64,000 bases of DNA from Trichobilharzia szidati (taxonomy: Eukaryota > Platyhelminthes > Trematoda > Strigeidida > Schistosomatidae): NCBI GenBank assembly GCA_944472155.2, contig OX235279.1, forward strand, positions 119,714,110 through 119,778,109, read 5' to 3'. This document shows positions 13,613 through 25,496 of the stretch, piece by piece. The translations under genes were made by a program, and so were the position numbers. The notes beneath the pieces are model-generated. The model saw only the letters and a program-made list of their open reading frames with translations. It searched no databases and was not told the origin of the DNA. Within the stretch, counting starts at the first letter, position 1; each line of letters begins with the position of its first letter.

Positions 13613-16316
13613 AGTTCAAAGAAGCTTAGTTAGTTCTTCCCTGACACTGTTTTCATCACATAAAATACGTGCCAAATGTGGTATCGTGGATGCTTTGTAC
13701 TAAGACGTGCACGCATACAGTCTTTCGAAATGACTTCTTGTTTTACCTGAGGAGACAGGGTGAAGGTTGCAGATAAAGTGGATGCTCTCAGTCTGCCACA
13801 ATCAAGTGCCTGTCGTCAATGACGATTGCAACGATTTGGCCCAAAGGGAGACCACTCGCCCTACTGACAGTCCTCAGAGTTCTACGAAGTATGATATAGT
13901 CTTTTCTAAGCAAACCAGGAAGGAATAAGGATGAACAGGAAAGAAGAATAGGTAAGATGCACAAGTTGACAAACTGTAAGAGGAGGGGTTGAGTTATGCC
14001 TGAGTGCCTTAACTTCTTAATGTGAAAAGTCAGACGAAATATTCTTTTAGAAATCGCTAAGACATGGGAAGACCAGGATTGGTCAGAAGAAAGAATTTGT
14101 CCAAGATACTTTACGTCAGACTCGATTTCTATATCACTATCATCAATTATTCAACGGTCATAGGAATTAACAGCTTCATTTAACCTTTTCTCACATCGGA
14201 AACTGAAATTATCAGTCTGACATTTGGAAGGATTCAGTTTAAGAACATTAGATAAAGACCATTTACTGACTCCTGATACAAAGCTGTTGATCTTAGTACA
14301 GTCTAGCTGGGAGTCAACGGGCATTGAAACAGTTAGGTCATCCGCATACTTAACAAAGTAGATAAGCAAATACTGCAGTTGTTGATCATAAAAATGATGA
14401 ACATCACATGATTCAACGGCATATTAGAAATAAATACAAATTGTTTCTTAGCTCATAGCCAAGTAAACAGTCTATTTGATGATGTCACTGCATATCAACA
14501 GCTTAATGAACTAGCTATCAACTCTAAGTTACTACATTTAGCAGAACACAGACTTTCAAATGGCGAAATAAGGAAACTCTGGGGTATCGAACTGTACAGA
14601 ATTATCCAACTAGCTAAATCCTACTTAGTTTTTACAATGTGTTCTTGCGTAGAAACGGACACGAAATCCTATGAATGACTAAAGTAACAGTCTCATAATG
14701 CTATGGTGAATCTCCATTCCAATAACTAAGCTTAACATGCATTAGTCCGAATTCACATATTACAAAAGCTCATAGTATTGTGACGCACTGAAGAAGTCCA
14801 GAAGAAGTAGATACTAGGAGTATATTAAACATTTCATTAATTTGCATAAGAAAATTTTGATGAATGATATTAGCATTAGTTTGAACGATTGACATTTCCA
14901 CTGATTTCATATTCGACAACCTCCATATACCTAAAATATGAAGCACAACATGAAGTTATAAAAGATAATTTCACATATTAGTATACAATATGAATACACT
15001 GATTCTATTAATACTAAGTAAAATTCTCATGCAAATAAAAGTATTGTAGCCTATAGCTGGTCTTTATATGGACGCCGTATGCACAAATAGACCTCGTATG
15101 CTTTCCAATATTAGAGGATAATACGCAAATTTCAAGACAATCTCTGAAACATCCATACGGTTGAGGCGCCATTCTCTTATCAAGATTACTTGCAGATCAA
15201 CTTCACACTAAATGCGTCTACATTAAATGAGGTATTGCAAATGTGTAACTTAGAAATAGGTCCGAAATCTCAGTAATGTCTAGTGAGCATAGCTTTATGA
15301 ATCCTACCGAAATTACATTCTCATATTTAGGAAGCTATAGCCATCAAATATAAGCTGAACATTCCTCAACTCTAGGCAGCTATGCATAGTGTTAACACAG
15401 AGAAACACTTAAAATAGTGTAAGATACACAGGCCTGTTGTGTTGATGAGGATAACAATGTCATATAATGCAACCTAGACATTCAACCGTGATGCGGCATC
15501 TGTACTGCTTCATGTTAATGTAAACATCAGGAGAAATACATCTCCACTATTGGTGATCAAAAACATCGCAGCATTAAGTTTACAGTGCCAGTGGGAATGG
15601 CATAACAGACAGTAGATTAATAATAATAATAGAGCTCCCGACTGATAGCTGCTACCTTGACGTGGTGGTCGGGCTTGCACATCGCGATGACCCAACAAGC
15701 TGCACTGGCTGGAACCAATGTTCCTACAGGTCCTACCATGCTAGGAAGGTTGTTAGGATAGCGATTAGACTAAAGGCAGTTACCGGCATTGTGTAAGAAT
15801 CTTTCTTACACTATGCTGGGGGGTCTGAGGGCGAAGTCGCACTGCTGGGGAACAGGGGTAAAACAGCAGTGAGGTGTTTCCCTTAGGTGGCCAGCATGCC
15901 AGCTATGTTATCTCTCCACTCTGGACAGAGGGGGTTAGAAAAGGTACATCCCGACTTACCCTACGGTGGTCCGTAACCGGCGGTAAGTTTACTAATACGG
16001 AACCAATCCCAGAAACCAGCTCATACAGGCCCTGTGTGACCGACCTCAAGCAGTTGTCCCCTGGGCTCTGCGGTCACTTGCTGTTTCAGGTATCCGGAGA
16101 ATCAATCAACTTCCACGGTGTGGGCAGCCGGGAAGTAACAACTGCCCACACACTTCCAAAAGCACACGAAGCCTTCCCGAGCATCATTCTCCTTTACCCA
16201 CATCACCTTCCTCATCTTGCTTCTCTACTACAGCTAGTACTATTCTGCAGGCTAGTGAGTCACCTTCACTTCACTCTGTGACCACAAACAACGATGAGAG
16301 CCATAGTTTATTTAAT
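13613..16316 (+). repeat. Array unit 4
   Basis: CR1 fragment 13613-14377 (minus), RTE 5' end 15632-16316. Both in-frame CR1 stops are present. It belongs with units 1-3 at the RTE 5' end (the GCTATGTTATC form). Confidence 0.93.
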
Positions 16317-19020
16317 AGTTCAAAGAAGCTTAGTTAGTTCTTCCCTGACACTGTTTTCATCACATAAAATACGTGCCAAATGTGGTATCGTGGATGCTTT
16401 GTACTAAGACGTGCACGCATACAGTCTTTCGAAATGACTTCTTGTTTTACCTGAGGAGACAGGGTGAAGGTTGCAGATAAAGTGGATGCTCTCAGTCTGC
16501 CACAATCAAGTGCCTGTCGTCAATGACGATTGCAACGATTTGGCCCAAAGGGAGACCACTCGCCCTACTGACAGTCCTCAGAGTTCTACGAAGTATGATA
16601 TAGTCTTTTCTAAGCAAACCAGGAAGGAATAAGGATGAACAGGAAAGAAGAATAGGTAAGATGCACAAGTTGACAAACTGTAAGAGGAGGGGTTGAGTTA
16701 TGCCTGAGTGCCTTAACTTCTTAATGTGAAAAGTCAGACGAAATATTCTTTTAGAAATCGCTAAGACATGGGAAGACCAGGATTGGTCAGAAGAAAGAAT
16801 TTGTCCAAGATACTTTACGTCAGACTCGATTTCTATATCACTATCATCAATTATTCAACGGTCATAGGAATTAACAGCTTCATTTAACCTTTTCTCACAT
16901 CGGAAACTGAAATTATCAGTCTGACATTTGGAAGGATTCAGTTTAAGAACATTAGATAAAGACCATTTACTGACTCCTGATACAAAGCTGTTGATCTTAG
17001 TACAGTCTAGCTGGGAGTCAACAGGCATTGAAACAGTTAGGTCATCCGCATACTTAACAAAGTAGATAAGCAAATACTGCAGTTGTTGATCATAAAAATG
17101 ATGAACATCACATGATTCAACGGCATATTAGAAATAAATACAAATTGTTTCTTAGCTCATAGCCAAGTAAACAGTCTATTTGATGATGTCACTGCATATC
17201 AACAGCTTAATGAACTAGCTATCAACTCTAAGTTACTACATTTAGCAGAACACAGACTTTCAAATGGCGAAATAAGGAAACTCTGGGGTATCGAACTGTA
17301 CAGAATTATCCAACTAGCTAAATCCTACTTAGTTTTTACAATGTGTTCTTGCGTAGAAACGGACACGAAATCCTATGAATGACTAAAGTAACAGTCTCAT
17401 AATGCTATGGTGAATCTCCATTCCAATAACTAAGCTTAACATGTATTAGTCCGAATTCACATATTACAAAAGCTCATAGTATTGTGACGCACTGAAGAAG
17501 TCCAGAAGAAGTAGATACTAGGAGTATATTAAACATTTCATTAATTTGCATAAGAAAATTTTGATGAATGATATTAGCATTAGTTTGAACGATTGACATT
17601 TCCACTGATTTCATATTCGACAACCTCCATATACCTAAAATATGAAGCACAACATGAAGTTATAAGAGATAATTTCACATATTAGTATACAATATGAATA
17701 CACTGATTCTATTAATACTAAGTAAAATTCTCATGCAAATAAAAGTATTGTAGCCTATAGCTGGTCTTTATATGGACGCCGTATGCACAAATAGACCTCG
17801 TATGTTTTCCAATATTAGAGGGTAATACGCAAATTTCAAGACAATCTCTGAAACATCCATACGGTTGAGGCGCCATTCTCTTATCAAGATTACTTGCAGA
17901 TCAACTTCACACTAAATGCGTCTACATTAAGTGAGGTATTGCAAATGTGTAACTTAGAAATAGGTCCGAAATCTCAGTAATGTCTAGTGAGCATAGCTTT
18001 ATGAATCCTACCGAAATTACATTCTCATATTTAGGAAGCTATAGCCATCAAATATAAGCTGAACATTCCTCAACTCTAGGCAGCTATGCATAGTGTTAAC
18101 ACCGAGAAACACTTAAAATAGTGTAAGATACACAGGCCTGTTGTGTTGATGAGGATAACAATGTCATATAATGCAACCTAGACATTCAACCGTGATGCGG
18201 CATCTGTACTGCTTCATGTTAATGTAAATATCAGGAGAAATACATCTCCACTATTGGTGATCAAAAACATCGCAGCATTAAGTTTACAGTGTCAGTGGGA
18301 ATGGCATAACAGACAGTAGATTAATAATAATAATAGAGCTCCCGACTGATAGCTGCTACCTTGACGTGGTGGTCGGGCTTGCACATCGCGATGACCCAAC
18401 AAGCTGCACTGGCTGGAACCAATGTTCCTACAGGTCCTACCATGCTAGGAAGGTTGTTAGGATAGCGATTAGACTAAAGGCAGTTACCGGCATTGTGTAA
18501 GAATCTTTCTTACACTATGCTGGGGGGTCTGAGGGCGAAGTCGCACTGCTGGGGAACAGGGGTAAAACAACAGTGAGGTGTTTCCCTTAGGTGGCCAGCA
18601 TGCCAGCTATGCTATCTCTCCACTCTGGACAGAGGGGGTTAGAAAAGGTACATCCAGACTTACCCTATGGTGGTCCGTAACCGGCGGTAAGTTTACTAAT
18701 ACGGAACCAATCCCAGAAACCAGCTCATACAGGCCCTGTGTGACCGACCTCAAGCAGTTGTCCCCTGGGCTCTGCGGTCACTTGCTGTTTCAGGTATCCG
18801 AAGAATCAATCAACTTCCACGGTGTGGGCAGCCGGGAAGTAACAACTGCCCACACACTTCCAAAAGTACACGAAGCCTTCCCGAGCATCATTCTCCTTTA
18901 CCCACATCACCTTCCTCATCTTGCTTCTCTACTACAGCTAGTACTATTCTGCAGGCTAGTGAGTCACCTTCACTTCACTCTGTGACCACAAACAACGATG
19001 AGAGCCATAGTTTATTTAAT
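16317..19020 (+). repeat. Array unit 5
   Basis: CR1 fragment 16317-17081 (minus), RTE 5' end 18336-19020. Shares several variants with unit 6 only (for example CAACAGGC near 17020, GCTATGCTATC near 18607 and TATCCGAAGAATC near 18795), but shares the TATGTTTTCC/AGGGTAAT block with unit 1. It is a mosaic of types. Confidence 0.93.
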
Positions 19021-21703
19021 AGTTCAAAGAAGCTTAGTTAGTTCTTCCCTGACACTGTTTTCATCACATAAAATACGTGCCAAATGTGGTATCGTGGATG
19101 CTTTGTACTAAGACGTGCACGCATACAGTCTTTCGAAATGACTTCTTGTTTTACCTGAGGAGACAGGGTGAAGGTTGCAGATAAAGTGGATGCTCACAGT
19201 CTGCCACAATCAAGTGCCTGTCGTCAATGACGATTGCAACGATTTGGCCCAAAGGGAGACCACTCGCCCTACTGACAGTCCTCAGAGTTCTACGAAGTAT
19301 GATATAGTCTTTTCTAAGCAAACCAGGAAGGAATAAGGATGAACAGGAAAGAAGAATAGGTAAGATGCACAAGTTGACAAACTGTAAGAGGAGGGGTTGA
19401 GTTATGCCTGAGTGCCTTAACTTCTTAATGTGAAAAGTCAGACGAAATATTCTTTTAGAAATCGCTAAGACATGGGAAGACCAGGATTGGTCAGAAGAAA
19501 GAATTTGTCCAAGATACTTTACGTCAGACTCGATTTCTATATCACTATCATCAATTATTCAACGGTCATAGGAATTAACAGCTTCATTTAACCTTTTCTT
19601 ACATCGGAAACTGAAATTATCAGTCTGGCATTTGGAAGGATTCAGTTTAAGAACATTAGATAAAGACCATTTACTGACTCCTGATACAAAGCTGTTGATC
19701 TTAGTACAGTCTAGCTGGGAGTCAACAGGCATTGAAACAGTTAGGTCATCCGCATACTTAACAAAGTAGATAAGCAAATACTGCAGTTGTTGATCATAAA
19801 AATGATGAACATCACATGATTCAACGGCATATTAGAAATAAATAAAAATTGTTTCTTAGCTCATAGCCAAGTAAACAGTCTATTTGATGATGTCACTGCA
19901 TATCAACAGCTTAATGAACTAGCTATCAACCCTAAGTTACTACATTTAGCAGAACACAGACTTTCAAATGGCGAAATAAGGAAACTCTGGGGTATCGAAC
20001 TGTACAGAATTATCCAACTAGCTAAATCCTACTTAGTTTTTACAATGTGTTCTTGCGTAGAAACGGACACGAAATCCTATGAATGACTAAAGTAACAGTC
20101 TCATAATGCTATGGTGAATCTCCATTCCAATAACTAAGCTTAACATGTATTAGTCCGAATTCACATATTACAAAAGCTCATAGTATTGTGACGCACTGAA
20201 GAAGTCCAGAAGAAGTAGATACTAGGAGTATATTAAACATTTCATTAATTTGCATAAGAAAATTTTGATGAATGATATTAGCATTAGTTTGAACGATTGA
20301 CATTTCCACTGATTTCATATTCGACAACCTCCATATACCTAAAATATGAAGCACAACATGAAGTTATAAAAGATAATTTCACATATTAGTATACAATATG
20401 AATACACTGATTCTATTAATACTAAGTAAAATTCTCATGCAAATAAAAGTATTGTAGCCTATAGCTGGTCTTTATATGGACGCCGTATGCACAAATAGAC
20501 CTCGTATGCTTTCCAATATTAGAGGATAATACGCAAATTTCAAGACAATCTCTGAAACATCCATACGGTTGAGGCGCCATTCTCTTATCAAGATTACTTG
20601 CAGATCAACTTCACACTAAATGCGTCTACATTAAATGAGGTATTGCAAATGTGTAACTTAGAAATAGGTCCGAAATCTCAGTAATGTCTAGTGAGCATAG
20701 CTTTATGAATCCTACCGAAATTACATTCTCATATTTAGGAAGCTATAGCCATCAAATATAAGCTGAACATTCCTCAACTCTAGGCAGCTATGCATAGTGT
20801 TAACACCGAGAAACACTTAAAATAGTGTAAGATACACAGGCCTGTTGTGTTGATGAGGATAACAATGTCATATAATGCAACCTAGACATTCAACCGTGAT
20901 GCGGCATCTGTACTGCTTCATGTTAATGTAAACATCAGGAGAAATACATCTCCACTATTGGTGATCAAAAACATCGCAGCATTAAGTTTACAGTGTCAGT
21001 GGGAATGGCATAACAGACAGTAGATTAATAATAATAGAGCTCCCGACTGATAGCTGCTACCTTGACGTGGTGGTCGGGCTTGCACATCGCGATGACCCAA
21101 CAAGCTGCACTGGCTGGAACCAATGTTCCTACAGGTCCTACCATGCTAGGAAGGTTGTTAGGATAGCGATTAGACTAAAGGCAGTTACCGGCATTGTGTA
21201 AGAATCTTTCTTACACTATGCTGGGGGGTCTGAGGGCGAAGTCGCACTGCTGGGGAACAGGGGTAAAACAACAGTGAGGTGTTTCCCTTAGGTGGCCAGC
21301 ATGCCAGCTATGCTATCTCTCCACTCTGGACAGAGGGGGTTAGAAAAGGTACATCCAGACTTACCCTATGGTGGTCCGTAACCGGCGGTAAGTTTACTAA
21401 TACGGAACCAATCCCAGAAACCAGCTCATACAGGCCCTGTGTGACCGACCTCAAGCAGTTGTCCCCTGGGCTCTGCGGTCACTTGCTGTTTCAGGTATCC
21501 GAAGAATCAATCAACTTCCACGGTGTGGGCAGCCGGGAAGTAACAACTGCCCACACACTTCCAAAAGCACACGAAGCCTTCCCGAGCATCATTCTCCTTT
21601 ACCCACATCACCTTCCTCATCTTGCTTCTCTACTACAGCTAGTACTATTCTGCAGGCTAGTGAGTCACCTTCACTTCACTCTGTGACCACAAACAACGAT
21701 GAT
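19021..21703 (+). repeat. Array unit 6 (terminal unit, continues into RTE)
   Basis: CR1 fragment 19021-19785 (minus), RTE 5' end from 21037. Three bases shorter than the others because the AAT run before the RTE start has one repeat fewer. At about 21703 the sequence does not jump back to CR1 but continues as native RTE endonuclease sequence, so this is the array's ancestral right edge. Confidence 0.93.
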
Positions 21704-22730
21704 ATCCATAGAAGCACTCCACGTTACCTTTTATATCTTCGTCGACAGCTTCATATTGGAGCATTTAACGTCAGGCCCCTCTCCCAAATCGGACATCAGG
21801 CATCACTAGCAAGTACTCCGTCATCTGGTGCCATGGATTTATGTTGTGGTTCGGTGACACGCATACAAGTCCCGAGTGTGATCATTCAGTTAACCTCACC
21901 CGGTCAACAAGTTGAATCTGCAAGCTTCATTTTAAGAGTGTCAGGAGACTCCTCAGCTCGCTCGCGAGGACTCGCAGGTGTAGGGATAACACTGAGTGTT
22001 AGGGCGGAAGAATAACTTCTTGACTGGATCCCAGTAGATAGTCGTATGTGCGCGGTCCATCTGAATGGGTCCGTTAAAAGAAGGAAAGACGGAAAGACTT
22101 AGATCTGAAACTGTCTCGTTTGCTGCAAAATGCAAAGTGCTCAGATATAGTTGGTTTCACAGGCGACTTCAATGCCCAAGTAGGGAAGTTGTGCCAGACT
22201 GAGAAGTATGTAGGTGGTACGTATGGAGTTCCCCGACGACGAACCGACAACGGTGATCGTCTTCTACAGTTTTGCTCAGATAATCATATGTTCCTAGTCA
22301 GCACTAAGTTTAGGCACAAAGAGAGACACTGCGTAACCTGGCGACCTCCATCACCAAATCAACGCTGGACTAAGATAGACCACATAGCCACAGGGTATCG
22401 TTGGCGAGAGTCAGTAGAAGACTGTCGCTCCTTTTGGAACACGTGCATAGACTCTGATCACGCTCTGGTTCGCGCACGTTTATGCTTACGACTAAATGGG
22501 CATAAGAAATTGACGGCAGCGAAACAGTTACGTCCCCGACTAGATCGAGATACTGGGTCCCTACTTAAGGGAGAAAAAGCAAGATGATTGTCTGAGGTCG
22601 ACAGCAGGACTTCCCCTGAGGTAGCCTGGCACAACATACAGTTAGCTGTAGACACAGCCGTTATTGAGCTGAAACCAAAAGTTAGTAATAGCCATTGAAT
22701 CTCTACCACCTCATCCGCACTGACTGACGC
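21037..22730 (+). pseudogene. RTE-type retrotransposon, 5' leader and AP endonuclease domain (interrupted)
   Basis: The element starts at GAGCTCCCGACTG after an AAT run. A Ser/Pro-rich leader frame is open from about 21400 to 22015 without an obvious ATG. It contains the start of the endonuclease domain (HIGAFNVR, about 21750) and a GVGI motif near 21975. The frame breaks near 22015. A second frame (to 22587) holds GDFNAQVG, a DHIA stretch and SDHALVRARL, the catalytic and C-terminal motifs of apurinic-like endonucleases. These enzymes nick target DNA for target-primed reverse transcription. At 22730 the sequence is cut by the right inverted arm. The frameshift makes this copy dead. It resembles the schistosome SR2-like RTE group, assigned from motifs only. 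Confidence 0.85.
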
Positions 22731-24350
22731 AAGGCTAACATGCCGTAATCTCGTCGCTAGGGTATGAGGTAGAACACAAGAACACTAGAACAAACATTTT
22801 TACTTCAGTACAGTGCAAATGAAGTTTATTTGCATATGTGAACTGAGAACAGTCCAAAATGAAAGATTTTGTCTAGGGAGTATCTCCCATTATTGCACAC
22901 AAAACGTCCAGCATCCAAATTGTTTCACGTTGAAGTTCTTTTCTAATTAAGGCAAGCAATTGGATGCCCACATCCTAAGTTGTCTGATATAAAACACTGG
23001 AAAAAGAACACCTGCATGGTTACTAGTGAACGAGTGAACTTAATTTCCCATATTGTTGTTATCGTATATAGAATCGATTCTTACAACTGATTATAAAAAT
23101 CGATTTGGTGATAAGTCATAAAATCATTCATAACGTCATCACAGTCTCACGCTGAACAACACTCGTTGACTCACTCACTCATCCCTTCACAGTTGGCTAT
23201 TCGGATTTCAAACCGTTGATTTTCAAACCAACGACCACTAACTGATCTCTCATCATTTGCGCAATAACAAACATTACCACACAGACTCCCCCACCCCACT
23301 TCACATCATCCTGTCATTCGACGAGGACAACTGAGAGTAGAAGGGACGCAGAGGTAGAGGAAGATTATGAAGACCTGGTGCAACAAATATATATTTGGAA
23401 GTGTATTTTAGAGAAAACGTGGAATTACAAATGTAATAGTAGTGAATGTAAAATCAAGTAGAAATGAGTTATTAGTTTTGGGTTAGGACAAATTATTACT
23501 AGGGATACTAGGGTGGCGCGGAGGAATTAATAATTGTGCATAGCGATTTGTATCGATTGCCAACGATCACTATGTTATCCAGACGAATAATTAAGACGTT
23601 TCGCACTTGGATATTTAATATTCTATTCAACAAAATGAAACACGGAGTGAACACAGTTAGGCGAATAATATATATGTATAATATTGATAAAATTAATTCG
23701 AGCAAGCAATTATTTCAATAAATTCTTCGCCATGCTCTACAGTTATATATCTAATGTGCTAGGATGCGATAGTCAGTGAAGGCAAAACAAAATCATATCA
23801 GAAAATGTATTACGGTATAAGTGTAAGATGGAGTAATATATTTGTTATTTGTCATCCATCCCCTAAACTCACCCTTAGCGTAACCTTCTTGTTTGTCTAT
23901 ATTTTTGTAGTATTCATATTTCTCTCACACCACTGAATATAACTCAACCCATATTTTTGTTCATCACAAAGGAACAAGAAGGTTGCTCAACTGTTTACTC
24001 ACATTTTATCTTCTGTTCTTATGGCTGTACATTTCATATGCATTCAAATGTTAATCGTAACCAACAGATTATTACTTCATCTTGTACTTTTTTTCTAATA
24101 CGCCTTCCAACATAGCATTGATTTACCCTCGCTGAATATTACATTCATGGATTTACAGCTGTGGGGCGTGAAGAAGAAGTTATTGTAAAAAAGTTTTCCT
24201 TCGAATTATTCTTCTTCTGAATACACAATGGGAGTGTTTGAATTATTGATAAAATTGTACGCGCTTCTGCAGAGTAAGCGAAGGGACGATATATATGTAT
24301 ATATACATATGCTTTGCGAAATACATTTTCCCATCATATCTATATTTCTT

Positions 24351-24592
24351 ACTTTATTTATTTATTTAATTCCTTTTGCTTTCCGGGTGGAACATAGGGC
24401 TTCAAGGTTCAGCTTTGAAGTTTCAGTAGCAGTGATGTTTTTACGGGGTGGGGTTGCTAACCCCAGGTCCAACCTCCCCTATTTGTCGGGGTTACAACCG
24501 ACTAGGTGAGGCAAAGGTGTGAGCCGGCCGTGAATCGAAACCGGACCACATGCATGGTTGGCGAGCACCCTACCACTGAACCACCAAGCACC
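24351..24592 (-). mobile_element. tRNA-derived SINE (mirror copy)
   Basis: Reverse-complement partner of the SINE at 2656-2896, with one visible change beside box A (CTTGG instead of CTCGG). It moved with the inverted arm and is not an independent insertion. Confidence 0.75.
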
Positions 24593-24706
24593 ATTTTTCC
24601 TACACTACAATGTAACTCTCGAAATGTTCTCAGTAAATTGAAAACCAGTTGATGGGCTATTGATATAAGTATAGAACTTGGGCACTGTGGTAGAGTATAA
24701 TTCCAT

Positions 24707-24914
24707 AATGGATAAGATTTTATTTTGATAAATCACACAGTGTAGTACAGTTATATTAACTGATGACGTTTCGAGCACAAACTATTGCTCATAATCATAT
24801 CAAGTTGTGTGAGTAAATTGATATGATTATGAGCAATAGTTTGTGCTCGAAACGTCATCAGTTAATATAACTGTACTACACTGTGTGATTTATCAAAATA
24901 AAATCCTATCCATT
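24707..24914. repeat. Hairpin with hammerhead-like half (mirror copy)
   Basis: Same foldback as at 2334-2541, present because it lies within the inverted arm. The loop and the GAAAC-GTC motif are unchanged; one arm base near 24905 differs (CCTATCC for CTTATCC). Confidence 0.7.
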
Positions 24915-25496
24915 ACAGTTGATGGGCTGTATGATCAGTGAGTATTGCTAAACATTCCGGAAGGCACAGAGTTCATGAGACCTTCTGTCAGTCAATCAGA
25001 TATTGCCTGTAACTAATCTGTATTGTCACCCAGTTGTCAAGGTCTTCGTCTCTCACATAATCTACATAATCGTAAAAGTAGTGTAAGGTAAAGAAGGCGG
25101 AGGATGTAAACGCAGTGACGTAGTCGAAATTCATAGGAGAACATGCGCAAAATATGTAGTTGTAAGGAGTCTGAAACAATGCAACTCCATTGTATACATA
25201 TTGACAATGATGTGAAAATATCTCTACCAAGGTGGTCTGCCCTGAGAAATATCACATACATTATTCAACCAAGAGTTTCTGACGCGAGTATAGGGTCGAC
25301 GGAATCAACGGAGTTACGATGAAATGCTAAAAACAAGGGATTTCCACTGTCGTCTATTGGGCGAAGCCTTTCTAACACGTTGAATTTAAGTTAAATTAGG
25401 CTGGTCAATGTAAAGTTTACATTATTTGACTCACGAATATGTTTAGACTGAACGATGTTGTCTCGTCTTTTCAACTTCTCGAACGTAAATTTTGCA

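Larger units (their letters stand above)
5501..21703 (+). repeat. Tandem array: six 2704-bp units
   Basis: The same sequence recurs with period 2704 bp (last unit 3 bp shorter in an AAT run and lacking the final junction bases), six complete copies head to tail. Unit order is: CR1 RT fragment on the minus strand (about 0.77 kb), about 1.25 kb of unassigned AT-rich spacer, then an RTE 5' end on the plus strand (about 0.68 kb). Unit junctions read RTE sequence up to about CCATAG, a filler of roughly 10 bp, then CR1 sequence starting AGTTCAAAG. Copies differ at few sites, implying recent amplification or homogenisation. Confidence 0.96.

Noticed and set aside
5501..21703. CRISPR-like or rDNA repeat
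   Set aside because: Unit length, eukaryotic retroelement content and absence of rRNA sequence exclude both.
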